A stretch of 64,000 bases of DNA from Craterostigma plantagineum (GCA_027422505.1 JAPQWV010001393.1:1-64000); one strand, 5' to 3'. Counted from the first letter of the stretch, positions 1-10,911 are shown. Program-made: numbers and translations. Notes: a model not told the origin generated them from the sequence alone.

Positions 1-2470
1 AGATGTTTGATCGATCGAAAGCTATATTTTATGTTACCGTGTGTTAAATTTTATTATGTGCCGTATTTGGAACTTGACATGCCTTATTTGCGCAATAATC
101 CACGCGCTTTCGATAATTAAAAACGTAATACGAAAAAGGTTACTACAAGTAACTAACTCATGGTACTACACTAGCTTAGTACATGATACCACAAAAATCT
201 GTATATTGGTACAAAAAATAAATGTATATTGGTAGTACAAGTTACGGAGGAGTTTCGATAGTTAAAACACATGGTACGGGAAGATACTACAAGTAACATG
301 CATATGGTACTACATTATCTTATATATGGTACAAACGAACATCTATGTATAGGTACCACAAATATATGTACATTGGTACTACAAACGGTTATGGTACTAT
401 GAATATCTGTATATTGGTACTACAAACATTTGTATATTTGTACTACAAGCGTTTTTAGGGTAGGAGTCTCGATAGTTACACATGGTACGGAAAGATACTA
501 CAAGTAACCAGTACTACATTAGCTTACGATACTGTACCACAAACATATACATGTTGGCTACAAAACATATGTATGTTGATACTACTTATTGGGTAGGAAT
601 TTTCGATGCCGTCCGAATTATTTTTGGTACGTGACTATGTTACATAGTTGTAAATACTGTACTGATGATTTGATATCAATACTGGTGGGTCAATATTAGA
701 ATTAGGGATTATTAAGTTGAAACCCGAACTTTTTTTTACTTATTACGATACTAGAAGAACATTTTACTACATAGTATTGATGATCGATCGAAAGTTAGTG
801 TCTATATTTTTATGTTATCGTGTGTTTAATTTTATTATGTGCCGTATTTTGGAAGTTGACATGCCTTATTGCACAATAATCCACGCGCTTTCGATAATTA
901 AAAACGTAATACGGAAAAAGATACTACAAGTAACCAACACATGGTACTACACTAGCTTATTATATGGTTCCACAAACATCTATATATTGGTACCACAAAT
1001 ATATGGATATTGGTACTACAAGTTACATGAGGAGTTTCGATAGTTAAAACACATGGTACGGGAAGATACTACAAGTAACATGCATATGGTACTACATTAT
1101 CTTATTATATGGTACAAGGAACATCTACATATAGGTACTACAAACATATGTATATTGGTAGGAGTCTCGATCGTTACACATGGTACGGAAAGATACTACA
1201 AGTAACGTATGTATGGTATTACACTAGCTTACGATATGGTACCACAAGCATACATATGTTGGTACTAAAAACATATGTATGTTGGTACTACTTATCTGGA
1301 TAGGAATTTTTTGTCGCCATCCGAATTATTTTTGGTCGTGATTATGTTACCATAGTTATAAGTACTTTACTGATGATTTGGTATCAATCTTGGTGGGTTA
1401 ATATTTAAAATTAGGGATTATTACATTGAAAATCCAACTTTCTTTTCTACTTATTATGATAATAGCAACAACATCTTACTACATAGTAAGATTTTTGGTC
1501 GATTGAAAGTCAGTGTCTATATTTTATATTACCATGTGTTTAATTCTATTATGTGACGTATGTTGGAAGTTAGCATGCCTTATTTGTACAATAATCTACG
1601 TGTTTTCGATAATTAAAAACGTGGTACGAAAATGATACTACAAGTTACCTACGCATGGTACTACACCAGCATATGTTATGGTACTACGAACATCTGTATA
1701 TTGGTACTGCAAATATCTGTATATTGGTACTACAAGCATTATTAGGGTAGGAGTCTCGTTAGTTACACATGGTACGGAAAGATGCTACAAGTAACCTACG
1801 TATGGTAGTAGACTAGCTTACGATATGGTACCACAAACATCTATATATTGGTACTACAAACATATGCATGTTGGTACTACATATTTGTGTAGGAATTTTG
1901 CGACACCGTCCGAATTAATTTTGGTCTGTGACTATGTTACCATAGTTATAAATACTTTACTGATGATTTGGTATCAACATTGGTGGATTAATATTTAGAA
2001 TTAGGGATTATTACGTTGAAACCCCAACTTTCTTTCAACTTAATATGATACTAGTTAGAAGATCTTACTACATAGTCAAAATTTTTTATCGATTGAAAGT
2101 TGGTGTTTATATTTACCGTGTGTTTAATTTTATATGTGCCGTATTTTGGAAGTTCGCATGCCTTATTTGCACAATAATCTACGCATTGTCGATAATTAAA
2201 ACGTGGTACGGAAAAGATATTACAAGTAATCTACTCACGGTACGATACTAGCTTATGATATGGTACCCCCAAACATCTATATATTGGTAATACAAATATA
2301 TGTATATTGTACTACAAATTATGGTAGGAATTTCGATAGTTAAAAACGTTGTACGGAAAAGATACTACAAGTAACCTACTCATGCTACTACACTAGGTTA
2401 TGATATGGTACCACGACATCTATATATAGGTATTACAAATATATGTATATTGGTACTACAAGCATTTTTC
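1..2470. repeat. Higher-order tandem repeat array, unit about 590-710 bp
   Basis: The same long block recurs about four times and is cut by the left edge of the window. A landmark reading tccgaattatttttggt lies near 610, 1318 and, slightly altered, 1908. A second landmark, gatcgatcgaaag or a variant, lies near 8, 781, 1499 and 2087. Each unit also contains many short copies of the word ggtactaca, often about 30 bp apart, so there is a short repeat inside the long one. Copies differ by substitutions and small indels. The similar short ORFs in the copies are by-products of the repetition, and no gene is proposed. Confidence 0.85.
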
Positions 2471-2639
2471 AGGTATTATCAAAATAATTGGAGCATACAT
2501 CAAGCAGATCCTCAACCTTAGACACATAAAAAATGTCTAAGAACAGGTTCACAGAACCTCAACCTCAGAACAACATATCAGTCTCAACAAGTCTAAAATC
2601 TTACACATATAGATAATAGCATACAAACAAGTGGAATAT

Positions 2640-2792
2640 AAACCCACTAGGATCTCTAAGGATTGAGGAAGACATGGAGACGATATGCTTCGACTTCAAC
2701 ATCGTCAAGATACCTTTCAAATCTGTAGGTCCGATGATGTATTTATCCATGGACATTGCAACATGTACGCCGCAATCCACGCCCTTCGGATT
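2640..2792 (-). pseudogene. Possible Ulp1 (C48 cysteine protease) fragment
   Basis: Read on the minus strand, this stretch encodes GVDCGVHVAMSMDKYI followed by about 30 more residues, directly after an in-frame TAG at 2793-2795. The DCGV core followed by a hydrophobic stretch and MDKY resembles the catalytic-cysteine region of Ulp1/SENP SUMO proteases. That family is often carried by plant Mutator-like transposons. There is no start codon and no catalytic His/Asp region nearby, so at best this is a relic. The motif is short and the resemblance could be chance. Confidence 0.35.
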
Positions 2793-2950
2793 CTACTCCC
2801 TCGTCCACATAAATAAATAATGAATTTACCGTACCATTAATTATGTAATGCAGTACCAAAAAACATGAACAAACAGTACCAATTCAATTAATATACGATA
2901 CCAACAAAAAATTAAACTATGTTTGCAGTGCCAATGAACAAACTCGCTCG

Positions 2951-3400
2951 AGCACTAATCAACGAAATTAACATTGTCCGGCATGAAATCATTGAAGAAA
3001 TGCACCTATCGAAGCACTAAGCTCTACATTAACCCCAAATGCCAAAGAAATCAAAAAAAAAAACAAAATGTAATTACAGTCGAAACTTGCTTGCTCTCTC
3101 TCATTTAACAGAGGTATTGGAAAATGAAAGCTAGCATGTTCGCTCGTTCTCTGTCTGATACCATAATTTAAAGATATCAAAACACCAAATCGAAACAACC
3201 AAAAATAAAACTCTAATTTTAGCCCTAAACCCCAAATTCAAGTACTAATCACAGAAATTAGCATTGCCCGACATAGAATCCTCAAAGAAATGCACCTATC
3301 GAAGCCCCAAGCACCACCTTAACTCCAAAATCCCAAAAAATCAAAAATTAAAAAAATGCAAACTTACAGTCGAAACTTGCTCTCTCTGTCTCATCTCGTT
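2951..3400. repeat. Direct duplication of about 155 bp, 290 bp apart
   Basis: The block starting at 2951 is repeated at 3241 at roughly 80-85 percent identity by eye. Both copies contain gaaatgcacctatcgaag, an A-rich run, and cagtcgaaacttgctctctc or a close variant. The second copy runs into a CT-rich stretch with several tcgttctctgcc units (3400-3480). No coding function is visible. Confidence 0.75.
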
Positions 3401-3647
3401 GTCTATCTCGTTCTCTGCCTCGTTCTATCGTTCTCTGCCTTGTCCTATCGTTCTCCGCCCGTTCTATCATTCCCTGTTCTTATTTCGATCGTTCACTGTG
3501 AATGAAAGTGAAAAAGAGAAGGGTTTGGGTGTTCAATGGTTTTTTGGTAAATTGTTGTTTTTATAAGGCTAAAATTGCCCATTATGTGATTAAAAGTTTG
3601 AAATGGGGAGTTTGATGATAAATGAATTGGAAGGGGGGTTAGTTGAT

Positions 3648-3973
3648 CGGATGAAATCGTTTGTCCCACTTTTTATATCCCACTTTCTGTCCCATTTAAT
3701 CACAGCCATCGAATTTTTAATCTAGGGGCTAGCAGATTTTCTTACTATTTTTAAATTCTTTTTATTCCACAATTCTCCAAATCATAAAATCACTATTATT
3801 TTATGTGATATATATGATAAAAACATATAAACATCACCAATGTATTCGTTATGTTATGATGATCAAATAATATCCGTATCTTACATTTTCTGTATCAGTA
3901 AGAATCATTACTTTTTAAATTTGTATTTTGGGACACAGAGTGGGATACGGAAAGTGGGACAAACAATTTCATC
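3648..3973. mobile_element. Mutator-like MITE, 326 bp, 12 bp TSD
   Basis: The ends form an inverted repeat of about 45 bp. The left end reads gatgaaatcgtttgtcccac and the right end is its near-perfect reverse complement, both continuing with repeated gtccca-type words. The element is flanked by the identical 12-mer gggttagttgat at 3636-3647 and 3974-3985. A long TSD of 9-12 bp is typical of Mutator-like elements. There is no coding capacity, so this is a non-autonomous element. Confidence 0.8.
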
Positions 3974-4096
3974 GGGTTAGTTGATGGATAATTTGGGGTA
4001 TGGGGATTTATATGTCGATTTGCCTAATTAAAAAGCTTAAAATTTATCTATATTTATTATCAACGGAAAATTATGGAAGGGGAATGAAGGGATAGC

Positions 4097-4928
4097 GGCT
4101 TTTTAAATAAAATAATGCAATTTTAATCAAAATTTAATAAAATGTGATTAGTTCGTCCGAAATTAATAAAATAGGACAAAACGGGGTCATTAAAAGTGAC
4201 GTCGCGACCGTTAAATGCGACGTCGCGGCTATTAGCCGCGACGATGACGTGGCACATACAAGAGCCCTTTTTTTATTTATTTTACATGCGTCGCCCCCAT
4301 TAGGGGCGATGCTTATTTTTCTCTTTTTTAAAAAAAAACTATTTATTATTTATAAAATCCACCTAATCATAACATCATCGTTATTTCATTTGATTTACAT
4401 AATAAAAATCAATAAATGCTTCTAATTTATTGTTTGTTTTGCAACGATTAAAATGATATGCATATCTTATATTTTTCGATAATCAAAATATTTAATTTTT
4501 TTAAATTTAATCCAACTTAAGTATTTTTAATAATAAAAAATAGAAATAATATTTTTAATTATCGAAAAATATGAGAATGCATATCATTTAATCGTCGCAA
4601 AATAAAAATAAATTAGATGCGTTTATTGATTTTAATTATGTACATCACATGAAATAACGATGATTTTATAATTTGATGGATTTTATAAATAATAAATATA
4701 AATAAGTTAAAAATAAAAAAATAAAAGAAAATTCATCGTCGCCCCTAATGGGGGCGATGCTAAGTAAAAATAAAAATGCCCTTATTGATTCGTGCGACGT
4801 CATCGTCGCGCCTATTAGTCGTGTCGTCGCGACTAATGGACGCGTTTTGCCCTATTTTATTAATTCCGGACGAAACTACCCCATTTATTAAATTTTGATT
4901 AAAATTGCATTATTTAATTTAAAAAGCC
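4097..4928. mobile_element. 832 bp foldback (near-complete palindrome) Mutator-like element, 9 bp TSD
   Basis: The left half (from ggctttttaaataaaataat) and the reverse complement of the right half align over almost their whole length. The arms are about 410 bp and meet near 4515. The 9-mer agggatagc flanks both ends (4088-4096 and 4929-4937). The arms are AT-rich apart from a CpG-rich block with gacgtcgcg words and a small palindrome around cccccattaggggcg. A transcript would fold into a very long hairpin, a plausible small-RNA source. The ORF at 4144-4425 reads through one arm and is not a gene. Confidence 0.85.
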
Positions 4929-5251
4929 AGGGATAGCCGTATAGGCAATAATTATATGGGGGATTATTTAAAAAATGGCCTTTAACATAGTCAACGTTAA
5001 AAAAATAGCCTCCTAAATGATAAAAGACCAATGTACCCTTACTTACTTTGCGTAAAAGACTATTCTACCCTTTTTAATGGTAATCAACGACAGTTAACGA
5101 AAATTACAGCTTTTCACAGAGGTTTACTGTAGAATTTGAAAAAGCAAAAGTAAATAAGAAAGAACCCCTTTCACTTCACGGGCCCTTTGCAAATCGATCA
5201 AGCTTTCTCCCTTTTCTTCTTCTTCACAGTCGAATTTGAAGCTCAGAATCC

Positions 5252-6286
5252 ATGGCAGTTCAGGCGAGATCCCAAACAGTGAAGGTAATTTTTTTATTTT
5301 CGAAGAACCCGTCCTATACAATCGCACGGGACCCTAAATTTGCCGCATGGTACCCGTACTTGCACTTGCAGTGGCCCTGTGTCTTGAATATCAGGGGTCC
5401 GTGTGAAAGCGCAGTTGTCCTCCCCAATTAACCCGCGCTATGTCTCGCTGGGACCCGTGCTTGCTAGCGCTGGAGACCTTGCTATGCCGCGCTGGGGACC
5501 CTGACGACATAGCACGGGACCCGTGCTTGCTAGCGCAGGGACCCGTGCTCATGTACGCTGGAGACCCTTGCTATGCCACGCTGGGGACCCGTGCGTGCCA
5601 GCGCGGGGACCCTGGCGACATAGCACGGAACCCGTACTTGCTAGTGCAGGGACCCGTGCTCATGTGCGCTGGAGACCCTTGCTATGCCACGCTGGGGACC
5701 CGTGCTACCAGCGCGGGGACCCTGGCGACATAGCAAGGGTCTCCAGCGCACATGAGCACGGGTCCCTGCGCTAGCAAGCACGGCCCGTGCTTTGTCGCCA
5801 GGGTCCCGGCGCTGGCACGAACGGGTCCCCAACGTAGGATCTCCAGTGCACATGAGCACGGGTCCCGTGCTATGTCGCAGGGTCCCCGCACTGGCACGCA
5901 CGGGTCCCCAGCGTGGCATAGCAAGGGTCTCTGCGCAGCATGGTAGGGGACCCGTGCGAGGCGGCCTATCTAATAATAAGCAATTTTCCCGCACCATATC
6001 TAGTTAATTTCTTATTGATTTGTAGGTTCAATTGAAGAAGCAAATTGCCCGAGGCGACGATGAACATGATTACCGGTTACATATCACGTCACGATACTGT
6101 GAAGTCAGCGCGGAGATCGTTGGTTGGCTAAACGAGGATGAGCTGGCAGTTTTTACGGAAGGGAGTTCGTTCGGCAGGCTCGTCAACGCTGCCGCCAATT
6201 TCAATTTATCGGCGCAGCTGTTGTGGTATCTCATCAAGTGCCAGCCGCAGCTTCACAATCGTGACGAGCTTTGGATGATCATCTAG
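5252..6286 (+). pseudogene. Two-exon gene fragment inside the Pack-MULE, DUF1985-like
   Basis: Proposed exon 1 is 5252-5284 (ATG, then AVQARSQTVK) with a GTAATT donor at 5285. Proposed exon 2 is 6026-6286, preceded by a tgtag acceptor and ending in TAG. The two join in phase 0 to give about 97 residues. The exon 2 product contains SSFGRLVNAAANFNLSAQLL followed by WYLIKCQP and later DELWMII. This spacing loosely resembles the DUF1985 region found N-terminal to Ulp1 domains in plant transposon proteins; that match is from memory and unverified. The intron would contain the GC-rich inverted repeat block. It could be an expressed chimeric fragment or an inert captured piece. Confidence 0.4.
5409..5950. 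repeat. GC-rich repeat block folded as an inverted repeat
   Basis: Between 5440 and 5730 the words gggacccgtgct, tagcgc and ggagacccttgctatgc recur in tandem. From about 5735 to 5940 the same words recur as reverse complements (gcacgggtccc and similar). The block is therefore both a tandem array and a large hairpin centred near 5733. It is far richer in G+C than its surroundings. Overlapping ORFs exist in nearly every frame because of the repeats and are not genes. Confidence 0.8.
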
Positions 6287-6287
6287 A

Positions 6288-6715
6288 GTGCGAGACACAT
6301 GACTTAGTGCGCGGGACCCATGCCCTAGGACGGCCGATGCACTGATGCGCGGGACCCCAGCACCAGCGCCTGGGGTCCTTGAACTGATGCCTGGGTCCTG
6401 TGATCTAGCGCGCGCGGACCCGTGCTCAGTGCGCGCGCCCCCTGCACTGATGCACCGAACCCCGGCACCAGCGTGCGGGGACCCTGAATTGATGCCCGGG
6501 TCCCGTGCACTAGCGTGCGCGGACCCGTGCTCCATTGTGCGCGCGCCCTGCACTGATGTGCGGGACCCCAGCGCCAGCGCCTGGGGCCCTTGAACTGATG
6601 CCCGGGTCCCGTGCTCTAGCGCGCGGACCCGTGCACCAGTGCGCGCGGCCCCTGCACCAGCGTGCGGGGACCGTGTAAACATGCGCGGGGCCCCAGATCT
6701 ACTGCATGGGGCCCT
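6288..6715. repeat. GC-rich tandem repeat, about 106 bp period
   Basis: The landmark gatgcccgggtcccgtgc or a close variant occurs at about 6386, 6491 and 6597, giving a period near 106 bp with three to four degenerate units. The vocabulary (gacccgtgc, gcgcgcg, ccctgcac) overlaps that of the 5409-5950 block. Together the two blocks flank the exon-like segment at 6026-6286. Confidence 0.75.
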
Positions 6716-7236
6716 TGTGGATATATTTGCGGGTTCCATGAAGCATGACCACGAGTTTCGTCTTTCCGACTGGAAATTCAAAATTCTCGTGGCCAAACAT
6801 CACGTAATGACAAACTCACGTAATTTGGAGGGTAAAAATTCGTAATTCAAAAAGAAAAAACTTACTGTAAAGAGTTAGAGCTGGGTTTTTCCTTCCAGAC
6901 TTGTTTCGCAGACTTCGAGTTCGACTTAGTGACGAAAATGAGGCTGTGTTTTTCTTTAGAAACGATGAAGAAGAAAGGATGGATCGATCTGGGTTGGTAT
7001 AGTAATTATTACGTGGTGCTGTGCATTTATATGGAGTTTCGTTTCTTTTATATATATACAGATTGTGTATGTATATTTATTTTTCTTTTTCTTTTATTTC
7101 TAGTTAATTAATCGAGGGTTTAAATGGTTAACGGTTAATTAAAAGGCCATTGACAAAAAAAAAACGTCAACAAGGCTATTTTTTTAATATTGATGAAGGG
7201 CCATTTTTTTAAAAGATCCATTATATGGGCAAGTAA

Positions 7237-7253
7237 CACGTGCACGACACGTG
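7237..7253. promoter_or_regulatory. Two G-boxes (CACGTG) 11 bp apart
   Basis: CACGTG occurs at 7237-7242 and again at 7248-7253, the second within ACACGTGG. An 11 bp offset puts the two sites on the same face of the helix. G-box/ABRE elements bind bZIP and bHLH factors in plants. They lie about 0.9 kb upstream of the F-box/kelch start codon and directly beside the Pack-MULE's right TSD. Function is inferred from the motif only. Confidence 0.4.
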
Positions 7254-7255
7254 GA

Positions 7256-8165
7256 TTTGAAACAAAGAACGGAATATGCTTTTTATGCCTAAATTCCCAA
7301 TTTTCTGTAGACTGTTAAACAGGCATCATTCTACATAATCATCTGCGCACTTTTTTCGATTCGTCGGGTTTCCTGATCCACTTTTCCAAGAAATGCTTGT
7401 ACTGAAGTGTTCGTCATCTCCCAAACCTCGCATTTTCTTTTTCTTTTTGTGTGTAATGAGAATTCGCAATTGACGCAAAATTTTCGTTTTGGTTTCCTTG
7501 AAATTTATTTTCTTCGCTACTGGTTTCTTCGTAGAGCCTAAGGAAGTTGGATTCCGAGTGTTCTGCTCCCGATCTTTGTTGAGTTTCTTCCTAGTTACAT
7601 AATTGTTATGTTGCATATTGCATTCGAATGATACCGCTTGAATCAATTTTACATTTATATTTAGTGGGTTAGAATTCTCTTGAGTTTTTTCCCTTCATTT
7701 TCTATCTCTATGTCTGTTGATGGATGGTGATAACTGGGCGTTATGGTGCTTGTGAAGGTAGATTTTTGAATTCAGACGATTCTTTTACAGGATGATTTGA
7801 GTTTTTCTTTTTTCATTCTGACAGGGTTAGATTTTTATCAAGCACTTCGTTTTTTAAAATAGGGTTAGGTCTTCGTGATAATCTTTCTTCTTCTTGCCTC
7901 AGAGTACAATGAGCATCATGGCTCTGATGCCGTCGAACAATTATTCAGTGCATTATAAAATCATCATCTGCAGAAATTTCATATGCTATAGTATGCTATT
8001 AACTTGTGGTATGTAGAAATACTTATATGCTGATGCCTAATTCTTTTCTGATTACCTCCAGCTTCTGTTTGTATCATCAAGGCAAATGCATTTCCTAACA
8101 ATAATCTCCTTTTATTGATCATCTTTTCAAGGCCAGTTTCCCGAAGCATAAACAGGAAAGTAACC
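7256..8165 (+). other. Promoter and 5' leader region of the F-box/kelch gene
   Basis: This 0.9 kb has no convincing coding sequence. It is T-rich with several pyrimidine tracts followed by AG (for example near 7901 and 7974), so a 5' UTR intron is possible. I cannot fix the transcription start or the splice sites from sequence alone. Confidence 0.4.
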
Positions 8166-9221
8166 ATGGATGGTGAACCAATCACTTCTGTACTCATCGA
8201 AGGCCTACCAGACGCTGTGGCACTAAGATGCCTCGCAAGAGTTCCCTTTCATCTCTATCCCAAGTTAGAACTCGTCTCCCATTCCTGGCAAGAAGCCATT
8301 CGCAGCACAGAGCTCTTCAAAGCCCGTCGAGAAGTAAACTCAACCGAGGAATTCATTTGCATCTGCGCTTATGAGCCCGATAACCTATGGCAGCTCTACG
8401 ACCCTATTGGCGACTTATGGGTAACCCTCCCCAATTTACCGTCAACCATACGCCACCTGGCGCTCTTTGGAGCCGTTTCTGTAGCTGGGAAATTATATGT
8501 TCTCGGTGGGGGCAGTGACGCCGTGGATCCTCTTACAGGCGACCACGACGGTTCCTTTGCAACAGATGAAGTTTGGTCTTACAATCCCATATCTAGGAAA
8601 TGGTCTCCATGTGCTCCAATGATTTTGCCTCGCGCGATGTTTGCTTGCTGCGAATTTGATGGGAAGATAATTGTCGCGGGTGGGTTCACTAGCTGCAGAA
8701 AATCGATATCTAACGCTGAGGTGTACGACCCGGAGAGAGATACGTGGGCCCCGATACAGAGTCTTCACCACACTCACAATTCTGCTTGTAACGGGGTGGT
8801 GGTCGATGGTAAGGTTCATATATTGCATAAGGGGCTTTCAACGGTGCAAATCTTGGAGAGCGTTGAACTTGGATGGACGGTTCATGACTGCACTTGGCTC
8901 CAAGGGCCCATGGCAGTGGTCAAGGGAAAGCTCTACGTTATGAGCCATGGGCAGATTTACAGGCAAGAAAGGGACTCGAACATGTTGGTATGCCCAGCGT
9001 CTGAGTTTCGTAAGAAAATTGGGCTTGCGATGGTTGGGCTGGGCGATGATATCTATGTGATTGGAGGTGTGATTGGTCCCGATATGTTGAACTGGGACAT
9101 TAGGGCAACCTCCGATGCTCACGTTCTTGCGCTTGGCAGTGAGAGGTTGGCTTGGCGTGAAGTGGCTCCTATGACTTGTTGTAAGGGGACTGTTCTTGGG
9201 TGTACGAAGCTGAGGATTTAG
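8166..9221 (+). CDS. SKIP30: F-box/kelch-repeat protein, SKIP30-like
   Basis: The 351-residue product is collinear over its length with Arabidopsis F-box/kelch protein SKIP30 as I recall it, whose length is about 352. An F-box lies at about residues 10-50 (IEGLPDAVALRCLARVPFHL, then LVSHSWQEAIRS). Kelch units follow, with GG pairs at YVLGGGSDAV (111-120), IIVAGGF (168-174) and YVIGGV (297-302), each with a downstream W. Family members act as substrate adaptors in SCF (Skp1-cullin-F-box) E3 ubiquitin ligases: the F-box binds the ASK1/Skp1 subunit and the kelch propeller binds the target. The ATG at 8166 is chosen over the in-frame ATG at 8115 because it sits in an aaccATGG context and matches the family's length. 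The frame is open and uninterrupted, with no intron in the coding region. The target protein is unknown. Confidence 0.93.
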   Translation: MDGEPITSVLIEGLPDAVALRCLARVPFHLYPKLELVSHSWQEAIRSTELFKARREVNSTEEFICICAYEPDNLWQLYDPIGDLWVTLPNLPSTIRHLALFGAVSVAGKLYVLGGGSDAVDPLTGDHDGSFATDEVWSYNPISRKWSPCAPMILPRAMFACCEFDGKIIVAGGFTSCRKSISNAEVYDPERDTWAPIQSLHHTHNSACNGVVVDGKVHILHKGLSTVQILESVELGWTVHDCTWLQGPMAVVKGKLYVMSHGQIYRQERDSNMLVCPASEFRKKIGLAMVGLGDDIYVIGGVIGPDMLNWDIRATSDAHVLALGSERLAWREVAPMTCCKGTVLGCTKLRI

Positions 9222-10911
9222 GTTGTTGCTGATGATATTTCGTTGTGTGTTTTGTTTTTTGGAAGATGCAAAAATTGGGGGGTTTTGCTTGTAACCACTG
9301 CCTAGTATACATTTTGGTTTGTAGTTAGATTGTGGGCAAAACATTTAGTAGCCCCACAACACACACTCTTGCTTTGTTTTGTAGTACCGTTGCATTTGCT
9401 GCTTTATATACCTCTTTTAGCTTTAAGATACAGTGGTCATTTAACTTTTAAATGGCTTCAGACATAAAGTCAACACAGATACAATCGACCAACCACTTTA
9501 CGAAAGTGACCACAAAAACCATTCGAGTTCATAGGCCTCAGCTCCTTGAATAGAAGTAGTCGCTTTGTGAAGTTGTATTATTCGAAGGGTAACAAAGCAT
9601 CGAATGACCCCACAAAATTTGCATGAGTGAGTTCGTTTGACGAGAACCTATGACTCACATGTAATATTAAAATACGATCGGCATTGCTTAGGGGCAAGTG
9701 AAGTGATGTATTATATGGTAAGCTTAGTGCTAAAAATTCCTAGCAGGGAAACCACAATCAATATTAACAGAAGACGTTCACATAAATGCTGCGTTACTTG
9801 AACATAGACAGACGCACGCCAACGAGGCGATAAAAGATAGTTCGACCAACATTCAGAAACAAACCACAAACTGAAAGACAGAAGAAAAACAAAGCGATCA
9901 ACACCATTTTGTATCTATTAAGTCTGATACAGCTTTTCCTCTGCAGCTTTTAGTATCTGATTGTGCTGTAATTTAGAGCATCACCACAAATAAATAGATG
10001 CATAAAGAAAAACATATACCTGTATGAAACATGGTAGTGGGATCTGACTAACTCCATAAGCAAGGAACAACAAGTTCAGAGGAAGACGACAGCAGTACTT
10101 CCGAGAATGAGTATGGAGGGGATTATAACAAGAGATGGATGACTACGAAAACATCATGGGTCCTAACATGTAATGAAAAGAAGTGTCTACATATAGTGGC
10201 TTTACTGAAGGCGAATGGGAGAAGCTTGATTGAAAGGTCCTCTATTACTATCTCCACATGCCATAATTCTTTTAACAAAATAACAGAATATATGGTCAAG
10301 GGAAACTATCACTTCTTTGCAAATCCAGAAAAGGAAGTCTGAAGATATCTATTTAGATAAGAAACAGAAAACCAAGGAGACCAGAAACGAAGAAAAGACG
10401 GATAAAGGAAAGCGAACTAGATAAAAGGCGCTGGAGTTGAAAAATAAAAGTAAAATACTATCAATCCTAGGCAGGTTAGGATCCTACAGTACATACAAAT
10501 GTGAAAGGCTGAAAGGCACCCAATGAAGTGTAGGAATAGAATACCAGGACAGGAATGATGTTGCTAAAGAGAGTTGTGACTCCCGACAACGTTTACTTCA
10601 CTTAGACGAATATATACCAAGTCCATCACCGTTTACAACCCCAAACCGCACTGTTCAGCTCCTTACCAAATGGTATCCCAACCGAACCAAAGTATCAGTA
10701 ATAGATATAGATATAGTAACCCATCCTGTTAAAACAACTCTTTTATTGTACTGGCGCACAAAGACAAGCTTCAGAATCCCGAGGAAGCTCCTAATGAAAT
10801 TTATTACATGAGCTGATCCCATTTATTCTATATGTAACCTGCAAAAAAAAAAAAACCTTCACAGACGCAAATAACTTCCTAAAAGGGGGCGACGAAGCTC
10901 CCAGCACTCCA
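9222..10911. other. Intergenic region, no supported gene
   Basis: This 1.7 kb separates two convergent genes, SKIP30-like (+) and PNRC-like (-). It must contain both 3' UTRs. I see no conserved ORF, TIR or LTR structure. A 67-codon ORF at 10139-10342 has no recognisable motif. Confidence 0.5.

Larger units (their letters stand above)
4961..7219. mobile_element. Pack-MULE-like element, 2259 bp, 10 bp TSD
   Basis: The left end ggattatttaaaaaatggcc and the reverse complement of the right end, ggatcttttaaaaaaatggc, form TIRs that continue imperfectly for about 55 bp. The 10-mer attatatggg flanks both ends (4951-4960 and 7220-7229). There is no transposase. The interior carries a two-exon gene fragment (5252-5284 and 6026-6286), two GC-rich repeat blocks, and other non-TE-like sequence. 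TIRs with long TSDs plus captured gene pieces are the defining features of Pack-MULEs. The element starts 32 bp after the foldback element ends. Confidence 0.75.

Noticed and set aside
5440..5997. Several overlapping ORFs of 60-118 codons on both strands
   Set aside because: They arise from the GC-rich tandem and inverted repeats. The products are repetitive, and frames are open on both strands with no conserved domain.
6206..6796. A 196-codon minus-strand ORF
   Set aside because: It reads through the 106 bp GC-rich tandem repeat and is antisense to the exon-like segment; its Ala/Gly/Arg-rich product is a repeat artefact.
8493..9344. Long antisense ORFs over the F-box/kelch gene
   Set aside because: They are shadows of the real coding sequence on the other strand and match no family.
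10139..10342. A 67-codon plus-strand ORF
   Set aside because: No recognisable motif, no supporting splice or promoter context, and its length is expected by chance.
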